A program made the position numbers and the translations under genes. Positions 29,001 through 39,564 of a DNA stretch of 64,000 nt are shown here, piece after piece. The notes beneath the pieces were generated by a model, which worked only from the letters and a program-made list of their open reading frames with translations, was not told the origin of the DNA and ran no database searches. This stretch comes from Climacium dendroides. Its lineage: Eukaryota; Streptophyta; Bryopsida; Hypnales; Climaciaceae. Where the stretch lies: the NCBI GenBank assembly GCA_950106755.1, contig OX467091.1:24445538-24509537 (forward strand), in the 5' to 3' direction. Position 1 is the stretch's first letter, and every line of letters starts with the position of its first letter.

Positions 29001-30190
29001 ACATAAATTAAAAAATAATTTTTCTTTGAAACTTCAATTCCCAAAGTTTAAGGTTTTTCACACTGCAATGATTGACAAAAACTAAGTACAAAGCTGAAAC
29101 ATTTTCATTCAAACAATCATACCATAAGCATCAATGGACAAAGTCTAAAAGTCGATGTATGGAAGTTGTAGTGTGCAATATGCTACATGTTACTATGGAA
29201 GTTTGAAGAAAAAATTAGTTGTGATTTGAAAGAAAATTGATTTCAAAGTTAGCTATGTCTAAAACTCAATTTCTTCAATTTGAAATTACTTTATCTTTTC
29301 CCAATTTTTTCTTAGAACTCCAAAAAAACTTTTTATACCTTCAGTTGGCATGTTGGTATACATTAGTTCAAATTGTTGTATACAAAAAATGAAAGAAATT
29401 AACAATTATAGAATTTAAAATATCAATAGTTTGACAAATTAATATGCAAATGATATTGGTTCTCACAATATTTGGATTTTTTTTTGGAATTGAGAGCACA
29501 GGATAGCATTAGCTATTGTAGAGAGAGTATAGATTGCAATATGAACCATTTTTACATCTTTTTGGCTTTGTATTTGAAATATTTGTTGAATTGAGCAATG
29601 TGTTTAATTTATATTTTATATCCATTTAATGCTTTTTTAGGTTTAATTTATTTGTTCAAATATTGGAGTTCAGCATGTACATAATTGATCCAACAAATCA
29701 AAAATAAATAAATTATCATTGTCAATATTGTTAAAAAGTTGAAAATTGGCATCTTTTAGTATTGGTGTTCAATTGTGCAACTAGTCACTTGCCTCCAAAT
29801 TATGATTGTCTCTTGCTTTCTTCTAACATTAAGTAGGTTTGCAGTTGATCCAATGTTGGAAAATTGCCTAGGCTAGTATAGTTCTACAACTAGTATTCAA
29901 AACTTTTAGGCAAGGATTTCATGACAATCTGTATGAGATTTGAGTTGTCAATTTTGACTCCAATTTAACTAAGCTAAAATTCATTTATATTGTGAAAAAT
30001 AAGCCTCTACACCCAAATCTTCTAAGAAAGGAATGAAAGCCAGTTTGTTTTTGAAATCAAATTTGCGACTATCATTATCTATCTCAAATGATCTATACAA
30101 CAATTTCCATAGACTTTTGAGTTCTTGAAATTTTGTAAGTTGAGCTAGAAGTGTTGGTTTGATCGACATTGTTATAATATACTATACAAT
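26090..30190. other. Gene-free AT-rich repeat DNA
   Basis: No coding frame is supported. Part of it (about 26440-26680) resembles 6480-6720. Another part (about 26745-27115) resembles 57825-58195, inside the last intron of the plastid HEAGH gene: both run through 'cttttaaaat', 'ctccatgt', 'tccaaatatcacaatat' and 'tcttttaaatgg' in the same order. These look like old dispersed transposon fragments. One clean minisatellite is listed separately. Confidence 0.6.
28610..28711. repeat. 34-bp minisatellite, three units
   Basis: Units begin at 28610, 28644 and 28678, each opening ttcaaaacaagatatttgta and containing tagatctt (tacatctt in the first). The three copies are nearly identical. Confidence 0.95.
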
Positions 30191-30192
30191 TA

Positions 30193-31051
30193 GATCCAAT
30201 TCATTTACAAATTGCCTATTTGAGCCATTCAAAGATTTGTATATAAAATATAAATAAAATTGGTATTTTTTATTCTACATAATTAATACTCAATTCTTAC
30301 CCAATCGCAATTAAGAATACCAAATTTTAGTTTCCAAGAAGCAAAATTTCATTTTTGGTGAATTATCGAAGTCAAATTTCATGATTTTACACAATATTTT
30401 ATTGAAAAAAATTGGTGGTGAATTTTTTTAATTCAATTGCATAGATATGTAGGGAACATCCATATTCACATCTTTCATGCTAAAAAGCACCCCTTTAGTA
30501 ACCAAGAAATGATCTATGAAGAGTTCAATGAAAAATGTCATATGACTAAACTTTAAAGAAATGGATATCTCTATATTTTAACTAAATTTTGGCAAAGTAA
30601 TTGTACCATCATGCTCAAATGTATAAATTTGATACCATGTAAGGTACAAATAGAGAAACATAATTACAATAAAGAAACATCTACTTTATAAAATTTGGGC
30701 ATTGTCTCCCATCATTGAAATCTCTATAGGAAGGATTGTGAAACTTTTTTAGAGATGCTCATTGAAGAAAAGATGTGTGTACGGATGTTTTCTACAAATT
30801 CTTACAATCAAATTTTAAAAATTCATCACCAATATTTTTCAATGAATTATCATGTAAAAACATGAAAATTAAATTAAAAAATTCATCCAAAATAGAATTT
30901 TGGTTTCCTAAAACTCAAATTTGGTATACTTGATTACAATTGCATAGGAATGCACTCATAATTAAGCTTACAAAAAAATATCTATTATAATCCATGTTGC
31001 ATAAAGTTTTTTGAAGGGTTCAAATAGGCAATTTGTAAATGAATAGGACCT
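30193..31051. mobile_element. Foldback (long inverted repeat) element, copy 1
   Basis: An 859-bp imperfect palindrome. The left end (gatccaattcatttacaaat) is matched in reverse complement by the right end (atttgtaaatgaataggacct), and both ends are flanked by TA (30191-30192, 31052-31053). The internal halves also pair: for example the left 'accaaattttagtttcc' and 'agggaacatcc' regions have inverted partners at about 30905 and 30780. The ends resemble those of the Tc1-type element at 31500, so this may be a non-autonomous relative mobilised by such a transposase. No coding capacity. Confidence 0.7.
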
Positions 31052-31060
31052 TACCATATA

Positions 31061-31497
31061 GTCAGGTCTAGCTTATTTACAAACTACCAATTTGAAACCT
31101 TCAAATTTTTTTTACAATATGTAGAGTAATTGATTTGTTTGGTGCCCATAATTATCATTGTATCCTTATACAATCCCAATCAAGCATACCAAATTTTAGT
31201 TTAAAAAATGCATAATTCTATTATTGGTAAATTTTTGAAGTCAATTTTTATGGTTTTATATAATATTTTATTGAAAACAATTGGCAAGGAATCTTTTTTA
31301 ATTCAATTGGATAGATATGTAGGGAACATCCATATGCACATCTTTCATATTAAAAACACTCCACTAAGTAACAAAATTATAAGCTAGGAAGAATTTAAAT
31401 TGAAGCATTTTTTTTAATAAACTTTGTGAAATAGACATCTTCATATTTTAAATAGATTTTGCTATTTGACTTGCACATTGTGATTAATATTGTACAA
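31061..31497. mobile_element. Left arm of a foldback element, cut by the Tc1-type element
   Basis: Starts gtcaggtctagcttatttac after a TA and follows the left arm of copy 1 (tagggaacatcc at about 31319, and the same order of blocks). It stops at the TA where the Tc1-type element begins. The matching right arm is not found beyond that element, so this copy is truncated. Confidence 0.55.
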
Positions 31498-31499
31498 TA

Positions 31500-33469
31500 A
31501 GGTCTAGTTCATTTACAAATTCTTGGCCTCCCAAGTTGAAACATAGTAAACGTTCTCCAACTTTGTGCCCACGCTGCGATCTTTATTCTATAGAATTGAC
31601 GGCCTATGCTTGCATGTGAAGCCAGCACCTAGTCTCCTATCTACAACAATTCATTTCGTTGCCATCTACACCCACATTCACAAGTTATGATTATTTTTCT
31701 CATTATTGTTTCTCGAATTGCTGCTATCACCCCTTTGTACACAATCTCTCGATTATGCTTTCACTAGATGCTCATATTTCTCCTCTACACATCCATGGCC
31801 TTCCTCAACTTTCCTGCTACCTCTGTTGCCTTACATTGCTTCCAAAGCCGCCATAGAGCTTTAGCTGTGATTTCTCTTTTTGGTCAGTTTTTTTGCGGGG
31901 GCGAGGGGCATACTTTGCCCAATCGCTCTTTGCGTGATTAGAAGAGGCATAGCTTATAGATTAATTCCCCATTGCGCTTCCTTCCTTGATGATTAGTTCA
32001 ACTTCGAGGCTTGCTTGCACCTCCCTGTCCTTGCGTGGTTTGTATATACTAAGCTTTCAAATTGGAGTCCAAATTCAATTCTAATTGCAATTTCATTGGC
32101 GAGGCTTGGCTTCTTAAACTTTGTTTTTTTCCATTCAGGTGTCATTTAGGTGCATTTTTGGCTTCACTTCCCCCTTTTTGCGACTTGTTTCATGAATTTT
32201 TTTCATTTAGTTATAATGAGCACAGTTTCTTAATTCCATGCTTATGAGCATTATGTTTTTGCTTAGATCAAAATATGAATGTGCACATTGAGTGATGCTG
32301 AGAGATGTCAAATCATTGGCATGCAAGAGGACAGTATGAAATCAAGTTGCATTGTTGAATTTCTGAATATGCCACGTTCCACAGTGTCAACTGTTCTTGC
32401 AAAATGGAAACTGTATGGCCAAATTAAGATTGGGAAGCCAAAGTCTTGACCTAGAAAGTTGTCCATTCATGATGTGAGAGATTTAGGTCAATTGATCCGT
32501 GAAGATCGACACATTACTTTAGCAGCATTTGCGAGACCTATAGAAGTTCACCGGCATACCATGTGGACATATATTCATAGGCTGGGATTGATAAACCAAG
32601 TAGCAGTCAAAAAACATATTTTAGCAGAGGTCATAGAATTTAGAGACTCATTTTTGCTTGCAAGTACCGCCATTTGATAGCTGATGATTAGAAGATAGTC
32701 ATTTGGACAGATGAATCGAGCTTGGGAAAAATTCTAGACAGATTTGGGTTTGGAGAAAAACTCACAAAAATATACAGAGCAATGCCTTGCTCCTAGCTTC
32801 AAAGTGATGGTATGAGGAGGGTTTACAGGATTTGATAAGTGTCTTCTTGTTTTATGCTTACAAGGTGAGCGGATTGCAATGGATTTTGTTTAAAACATTT
32901 ACGAAGGAAGATTCTCTGAGTTTTATTTTATGCATGATGAACCACACAAACTTGTACTTATGGAGGACGATGCCCTTGTCCATCGTGGAAAAGCTCTTGC
33001 AATGTGGAAAAGAGCTCACGGCATGAAATAGTTAGATTGGCCTCCAAACTCCCCTGACTTAAACCCGATAGAGAACTTGTGGAAAAATGTGAAGGATTTA
33101 CTATGGTGCCACGAAAAGCCTAAGAGTAAACAAGAAATGATTGAATGCATTGAAAGAGTTTGGGATGGTGTTACTCTAGAGCAGCTTCAAACATTGATCA
33201 CTAACATGCTTGATCGAATTCAAGCAGTGATTTCAGCTAAGGACGGCAATATTAGATGGTAGGTAATCTATGTTCAAAAAATAATGTTGTATGATTCTAA
33301 AGTTTTAATGTAAATGTTTCTTTCCATATTAAAGTACTCTTTTATACAATTCCAATGCAATTTTTCATTCCAAAATCGGTTTATTTTTCTACATGATATG
33401 GCTCTCTGAAGTTTTTGAAATTCTCATCTAACAATTTTGGAACATAGAATTCGTAAATGAACTAGACCT
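31500..33469 (+). mobile_element. Complete Tc1/mariner element with decayed transposase
   Basis: A 1,970-bp element with 23-bp terminal inverted repeats (left aggtctagttcatttacaaa...) that match at 22 of 23 positions, flanked on both sides by TA, the target duplication of this superfamily. The transposase lies in the right 55%; about 730 bp between the left TIR and the transposase is pyrimidine-rich and unrelated to it. The nearly perfect TIRs beside a disabled transposase suggest fairly recent arrival or trans-mobilisation. Confidence 0.9.
32290..33262 (+). pseudogene. Tc1-type (D34E) transposase, broken
   Basis: The N-terminal part reads as the paired helix-turn-helix region of Tc1 transposases (from LSDAERCQIIGMQ through a PRSTV-type recognition helix to PRKLS...). 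It is interrupted by an in-frame stop at about 32445 in the linker. The catalytic core begins at about 32700 with WTDES, continues with MEDDALVH at about 32960, and ends with WPPNSPDLNPIENLW at about 33040. There are 34 positions between the second Asp and the Glu, counting one in-frame stop, which is the D34E spacing of Tc1. Frame changes occur around 32670-32870 and a further stop (TAG) sits at about 33030. The last 61 residues are open to 33262. The SPDLNPIE and RIQAVI wording resembles animal and fungal Tc1 proteins more than the usual plant mariner-like proteins. Confidence 0.85.
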
Positions 33470-33477
33470 TACTAATA

Positions 33478-34311
33478 GTCAGGTCTAGTTCATTTATGAA
33501 TTGCCTGTTTGAGTCATCCAAAGATTTGTATATAATATATAAGTAAAATTGTCATTTTTGGTCTTGCATAATTAATACTCAATTCTTACCCACCTTCAAT
33601 AAAGCATACCAAATTTCAATTTCAAAAAAGCAAAAATTCATTTCTAGTGAATTTTTAAAGTCAATTTTCATGATTTTACACAATATTTTTTAATGATAAA
33701 TTGATGATGAATTTTTTTAATTCAATTGAATAGATATGTAGGGAACATCCACATGCACATCTTTCATATTTAAAAAAAATTCCCTTAAGTAACAAACAAA
33801 ATTAATGAGCAATGAAGAGTTCAATGAAAAGTGTTGTATGACCAAACTTTGAAAAAGTGGATATCTCTATATTTTAATTAGATTTTGGCAAAGTAATTGT
33901 ATAATTATGCTTAAATGTTATAAAATTCGTTACCATGTGAAGGGCAAACAAAAAAATCAAATTACAATAAAGAGATAGCTATTCTCCCAAATTAGGACAT
34001 TGTCATGCCAACATTGAAATCTCTATAGAAGAAATTGTAAAACTTTTTTACAAATCTTCATCAAAGGAAAGATGTGTATGGATGTTTCTTACATATCTAT
34101 GCAATCAAATTGAAAAAAAATTCATCACCAATGTTTGTCAATGAATTTATCTTATATGATCACAAAAATTAAATTAAAAAGTTCACCAAAAATGGAGTTC
34201 TAATTTTTTGGAAGTGAAATTTGGTATGCTTGATTGGGATTGTGTAAGGATGCAATGATAATTATGTTCACCAAAATAAAACAATTTAAATCCACATCAT
34301 GTTCAGATGTA
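33478..34311. mobile_element. Foldback element, copy 3
   Basis: Begins gtcaggtctagttcatttat after a TA. Left-arm blocks (gcataccaaatttc, agggaacatcc, tcatgattttac) are repeated in inverse order in the right arm (gaaatttggtatgc at about 34216). The right arm ends about 90 bp short of the TIR, so the element is asymmetric or truncated. Confidence 0.6.
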
Positions 34312-34375
34312 CAGTCAGGTCCAGTTCATTTACAAACTGCCTATTTGAGCCATTCAGAAAATTTTGCACATGGTA
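34312..34375. mobile_element. TIR fragment of the same family
   Basis: Starts cagtcaggtccagttcattt after a TA and follows the first ~50 bp of the foldback elements (aactgcctatttgagccatt), then diverges. It is a solo end or a truncated copy. Confidence 0.5.
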
Positions 34376-34408
34376 TAATTGCTTTGCCAAAATCTGGAGG
34401 ACTGTACA

Positions 34409-34826
34409 TCAGTCGTTATGATCCATCTCGTCACTTTTGGAATTGTCTGCAACTGGCTTCTTCGAGCCAGAGGTTGAGCTGCCAGAGAGGATCGACCATA
34501 ATCTCTCCCTCTTGGGTATGCGGGTAATCAAATACTTCCACAGATAGAAGTTTGACAAACCAATGAGTTTAGCTTCCTCTGGGATCAAACTATCGATGCT
34601 AGGTGTATGGACACAGTAAGTAGCGGTTCCTTTGAGAGAAACAACAAAAAGACTGTCCAAAACGAAACAGAAATAAATTACTATCCAACTATACTCGAGG
34701 TCAATCAACAGAAACGTTTCGTATTCAGATCTTGCGATCATTGGAGATGACTAAGACGAAAAAACTGAGATCATACAGATACCACCAAGATAAACTTCCA
34801 AGAATCAGAATATCACTCTGACACCA
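34409..34826 (-). pseudogene. Copia primer site and gag fragment
   Basis: Directly inside the LTR, on the minus strand, is tggtgtcagag (34826-34816), one mismatch from the usual tRNA-iMet primer site of plant Copia elements. Downstream, to 34409, is a frame whose C-terminal part (KLIGLSNFYLWK...KRERLW) resembles the start of Copia gag proteins. The element stops here; no protease, integrase or reverse transcriptase follows, so it is a 5' remnant. Confidence 0.6.
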
Positions 34827-35045
34827 TGACAGAATACTCAAAGACGATAGAACCAAGACACACACACACGTACTGATAATGCTCCGATGGCATTACAAGA
34901 AAAGCAGAAGGCTTAAGTACACAAATGACTAGTCTACATTGAATGGATGAAAACACTAACAAAAAAGAACATGATGATGATCATCCAAGTGAATTAACTT
35001 TCATCAACATGCTGAGATCTGACACCCTCTATATATACCGTAACA
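34827..35045 (-). mobile_element. Copia-type LTR (219 bp)
   Basis: On the minus strand it begins TGTTACGG (35045) and ends ..TTCTGTCA (34827), the TG...CA form of an LTR, followed at once by the primer-binding site. It starts 48 bp past the SEC20 stop codon, so it may supply or disturb that gene's 3' end. No second LTR is present in this spacer. A gtaca pentamer flanks the LTR (35046-35050) and recurs at 34404-34408, which might be a remnant of the target duplication. Confidence 0.65.
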
Positions 35046-35092
35046 GTACATGTACCTTTGGAAAACAAAGTATTTCGAAATGCCAGAGCCAC

Positions 35093-37716
35093 TCACAATT
35101 CTTCGTGGTACCGAGGGTCATATGCTCGGGCATCAGTGTGTAAGATGAATTCAGGAGTACCTGGAAGCTGGGACTGAACACCTTGGTGGTCGTGAGACTT
35201 GGGAACAAACTCAGAAAGATCAGGCTCATGCCCGCCCCCTCTGGAGAAGGAATCTCGTGAAGGAGGTTGTGAATAGGAGGGTGGTGGAGGAATCTTTGGC
35301 GGTGGCTGCTGCACAGGCAATCCTGGAGATCCTCGTACAAAATGCTTTACAACTGGCAACCGCTTCAATGCGATGTAGAAACACACGGAGAGAAAAACGA
35401 AGGCCAAGAAGATCACCAACGCCCTAATTTCCAAATTCATCACCAGTGCACAAAATTAGGAATACTTTCACCCTGTAATTAGAGAAGTCATTGCAGAACT
35501 ATTAGAACTTGATAGGTAATTGCTTCTACCAAAAATCATATGCACTAAAACAAACTTCAAAACCAACAAGAGGCCATTGTACCTCTCAATCAAATCCTGC
35601 CTCGTCAGTAAGGTTATCTTGGAACGAGTCTCACTTAAAATGGAACGTTGACCTTTGTACTCTGCATTTGCCTTTCTAAGTGTCGCATTTGATTGATCTG
35701 ACCATAGCCAACAAAGAAAAGCTCAATATCTATTGGAATTTAGAACATTAGATAGCATCAATAATTTTTTGGATATGGACTAGATAAAATGTGAATCCTT
35801 GCAAATTATTGATCGTACTTTCTTGAGTTCATCAATAAAGAGGTGGTAGTGAACTTTATATGAGATCATGCAAGCCTACCTAATACACTCAAAGTAGCTG
35901 CATTTCGCTCCAGCTCCTGCACATCAACCATGACATAGCACACATGCATGATCACCACTATAAACGAGGCAAGGCACATGCTACAGTGTCTATTAGAAAA
36001 AGTGCAATCCATGCAAAATTTACCAGATAGGGTCACTCGCAACCTCTAATACTATGAATGAAAAAGCAGGTTTTCCACAATTGAAAACTAGAAGGCCTGC
36101 TCATCATCATGCTGACCTGAATCATCATTTGGCGGGTGCGACGCAATCCATCAGTTATACTCTCGGCAGAAGAAGCCATTCCAGCCTGTGTCCTTCAACA
36201 TGCAAACAAACATTAGCCAGAAATACATTATAGGAATCCAATAACAATATAGGGTCCAATCAATTTCTTAATTAAGGTCTTAAACAAAAAGAAAAGCACA
36301 AGTTATCTTTGCATTGCATAAAATGAATTTGAGAGGCACAAAAAAGAGGAAGAATTGATCATACTGCAACTGCCGGTGGCGAAGGTCAACATCTTGTCCA
36401 CCAGAGAGAAGTTGCTCCCTCTGAAAAAACAAAGCAAGTCCAGTCGTTGAAAGTTAAGTAGTGACTACAAGTTCATCTGCTTCAATATCTTACCATGATT
36501 TGCTTAACATGTTCCAACAAAATCGTGTGGCACCATTGTGCTAGCAATTTGAAGGCGAAGTTTATTCCCATGTTTGACAATTGCTATAAAATCAAAGCAG
36601 AGCATATAGTATAGCAGTAGAAGTGTGACACTCATGGTCTTAGGGTGTAAATAGACCACTGCAAGCATGAACCCAATCAAAAGCACGCACACAACCATGC
36701 CTAAAACCACTCCAGGTTTAAGTTAATATGTGGTCTTACCTCACTCAAAACAGCTTGATCGATGTTTTTCTTAGCTTGAAGATTGGCATTTCTTGAGCTC
36801 ATTTGCAATCTACACATACAAGCTAGAGTTTGAGACTTACATCAAATTGTACAAAACCTTTCACACAGAACCATACCTCCTCACTATAACCACAAGAAAA
36901 GCATCCAACCACCTAATTGCGGTAGAAAAAACCCAAACAACCCAATAACCTAAGATGTTGGGCATTTGATCCATATTCATAGTCTAGATCGCAAAGCGAC
37001 AAAAAAATGAACACTCATACACTGACCTCAATTATAGCAAGTCAAACTCTCATGTAAACAAATTTCATTCCTACTACAATGAACCTAAAAGAATACTAAA
37101 ATTGATCAAAAGAGAAAGCCACAACAAAAGGTGGAAGGGATGTGATGAACCCACGCTTGAATTTGATCCTTCCATTCCTGCACGGTCCTCATCCCCGCCT
37201 GCACTCCCTCCTCACTGCACCATATCATCACATCACCAAAACCCCAGAAAATTGGATGGGTCACAAATTCACAAATTCCAATTGAGCCAAAAACCTTAAC
37301 ACGGCACTTACGCGGGATACTGCTGCGCAACAGATTCGCAGCGGACGATTAGGTTTTACAGGCACAAAGCTTAGAAAATTGGCATGCATTCATAATTCAC
37401 AAATTTCAAGAAAGCCAAAATCGTAACACACTACCGCTTACGTCGGATACTGCTGCGCCAGGAAACGGTAGCGCACGATTAGGGTTCGCAGCTTGGCCAT
37501 GTGATCCTGCAGCAACGCATTCGTCCTCGGCACCATCGCCGCATCCGCCATCCCGCCTGCCGCCGTCGTCCCGTACGAGGCCAGCAGCTGCATCTGCTTC
37601 TGGACTTCCTGGGTTGTCGAGTTCCATGCTCGCTCCAGCTCCTTCCCCTCTGCTGCTACAAGAGCTCCGTCGTCTTCCTCTTCACCGAAATCGAACTTTG
37701 AAGCATCGTCCTCCAT
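35093..37716 (-). CDS. SEC20: SEC20-type SNARE with long lumenal tail ending HEEL
   Basis: Q-SNARE of the ER syntaxin-18 complex, needed for Golgi-to-ER (COPI) retrograde fusion. Exons in transcript order: 37716-37442, 37214-37155, 36809-36740, 36420-36365, 36192-36117, 35916-35880, 35697-35583, 35423-35093. Together 1,020 nt, 339 residues, all phases agreeing. Family evidence: RNANLQAK near residue 115, AGMASSAESITDGLRRTRQMM (about 156-176), and the SNARE-like helix with NAEYKGQRSIL and RQDLIER up to residue 230. One membrane segment spans about 231-249 (LVIFLAFVFLSVCFYIAL), giving a tail-anchored type II layout. Unusually, about 90 residues follow the membrane segment. They are proline-rich (PPPKIPPPPSYS) and end RYHEEL, an ER-retrieval-like tetrapeptide. 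The acceptor of exon 5 (36192) is inferred from phase; a nearer AG would shift the frame. Confidence 0.88.
37254..37360 (-). repeat. Decayed duplicate of the SEC20 exon 1/intron 1 junction
   Basis: About 107 bp in SEC20 intron 1 repeats the DNA at 37380-37490 (offset about 128 bp), covering the last 14 codons of exon 1 and the start of intron 1. The copy keeps the reading frame without stops (LIVRCESVAQQYPA against LIVRYRFLAQQYPT) and keeps a good donor (gtaagtg). It lacks a clear in-phase acceptor. Confidence 0.8.
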
Positions 37717-37736
37717 TCTCACGGGATGCAGCTGGT

Positions 37737-37890
37737 GATCACAATTCGCAAATGCAAAACACTACTGATTGCAGTTGGAGAAAATTTCAGCGAAGCTGAA
37801 GAAAGATGGTGATCTCGATGCGCAAATCCAATTGTGGAGCAATTGGAGAAAATTTCAGCTGAAGAGGGCGAAGCTGAAGGAAGGTGGTTG
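37737..37890 (-). promoter_or_regulatory. SEC20 5' leader with ~75-bp tandem duplication
   Basis: Two copies (about 37740-37805 and 37815-37890) share 'cgcaaat', 'ttggagaaaatttcagc' and 'cgaagctgaag'. They lie just upstream of the SEC20 start codon and are likely transcribed leader. Confidence 0.6.
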
Positions 37891-37959
37891 CCATATGGAG
37901 AAGAAAGGCTTCGACACGTAAGTTCATCCATCCTTCTTTTGACACCATTCATCCATTCT

Positions 37960-38425
37960 CCTTTTTAAACCACTCCAAGCCATTCTACCATCATTATGAC
38001 ACGATTTCATCCATCTTTTCTTATTACACCATAAATCCTAGTGAGTGTCAATTATGATTTTCACTCTTTAACATCCAAATTTGTTTGAGTTTTTATATAT
38101 CTTTGTTTTTTACTTCATTAAAATATTTTATTTAATCCAATTTCACCAAATTAGTCCCAAAAAAGTGTATTTAAAAAAAAATTAATAATCACTTTGATGA
38201 ATGAGAAATTATATTAACAAATACCACTTTGAAGCATTCCATTCACTATTGCCAAATAAGAACTTCAAAGGCTTTAGATTTAATATGCTACTAATAGAGA
38301 TATTATCTTGACAATCATCCATCTCAAGCTTCATCCATCTCAAGTTTCATCTATCTTATATTTTCACCTTCAAGTCTTACAACAACTCTCATAAGTTTCT
38401 CTACACTTCAAAAATTATCATAAAT
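37960..38425. other. AT-rich spacer upstream of SEC20
   Basis: No gene is seen. Repeated short words such as 'catccatct' and 'accattcatcc' occur. It probably contains the distal SEC20 promoter. Confidence 0.5.
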
Positions 38426-39130
38426 TATTGAAAAATTAGATTTTTTTCAACTAATTTTGGATATATTGAAGTACAAGTATCACACTTGTATAAAATGATT
38501 TTTCAAAATTTTCAAATAGAATTTAGACATTTTTCAATATTAACTCAAATTTGTTAGTGAAAAGGACTTTTAACATAAGTACAAAATCTTCAAGATTCTT
38601 TAATAAGTGGAATGAAAATACTTTTCAAGAATTTATAGTAAATTTTTTATAAATTTTAAAATCTCATTGCATAGATTATTATCGATAAAAATGTGACCCC
38701 TACAGTTATGTTTTTAATAATTCAAGGGACAAATCTCCAAACAAATCATGAAATACAAGATATAAATAATTTACACATTTTTAAAATTTTCTACAAATTT
38801 TGGGAGATCTTTGATTACATTATCAAAAATAAACATTTAGGGTCATATTTCAGTCAAATAATACAATATTTTACACAATAAAAATTTTAAATTCATGAAT
38901 TTTCTTATGTCAAAATTCCAAAAAGGATTCTCATTCCACTTACTAAAGAATCTTAGAAGATTTTGTACTAGTACAAAAATAATTTCACCAACTAATTTGA
39001 ATTAAATTTTAAAATTGTCTATATTTTATTTAAATTTTTTTGAAAAGTCATTTTCTATAAATGTACTAGCACCTCAACATATCCAAAATGTATTGAAAAA
39101 AAATCTAATTTTTCATTTAGTTTGACAATT
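38426..39130. repeat. Long imperfect inverted repeat (~330-bp arms)
   Basis: The left arm, starting 'attgaaaaattagatttttt' at about 38431, returns in reverse complement ending at about 39120. Paired blocks include 'ttttggatatattgaag', 'gtacaaaatcttcaagattctttaa.aagtggaatga' (left at about 38580) and its inverse at about 38930. The centre is near 38775. The sequence has no coding potential. Transcription would give a long hairpin RNA. Confidence 0.8.
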
Positions 39131-39564
39131 TTTGTAAGTATACAAAACATGAGGTTTGAGGGCTTGATTTATTGTGAACAACAATTTCACCTTTGAAAAA
39201 TGCATACCAATGATAATTCAAAAATATACAAATCAATAATAATGATACAAACACCCAAAACCATCTGTTCAACTAACAGCACCAAGAAAATGGACTAGAT
39301 AATGCTTGAGAGCATTATGGGACATAATGCCATGTCTAATAGTTCATCTCAAACATCCATATATGTACTTTTCAAAGAGGATCTACGTTATGAGATATAA
39401 CGCTTTTTGATTATCCAATGGAATGGTGACAAATCTGCCTTGAAATCGGACTTGGCATTATGGTAACTTAGATGCAGTCAAGTGAACATCTAAAATGAAA
39501 CAGCGTCAAATTTCTGCAACAGACACAAGCTTGGTGGCCATGGTTTGTGACATCTACTAAAATC
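39131..39564. other. Spacer, including the 3' flank of the TFIIIC gene
   Basis: No gene is seen. The part from about 39440 to 39564 is less AT-rich and probably is the 3' UTR of the minus-strand gene ending at 39565. Confidence 0.5.
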
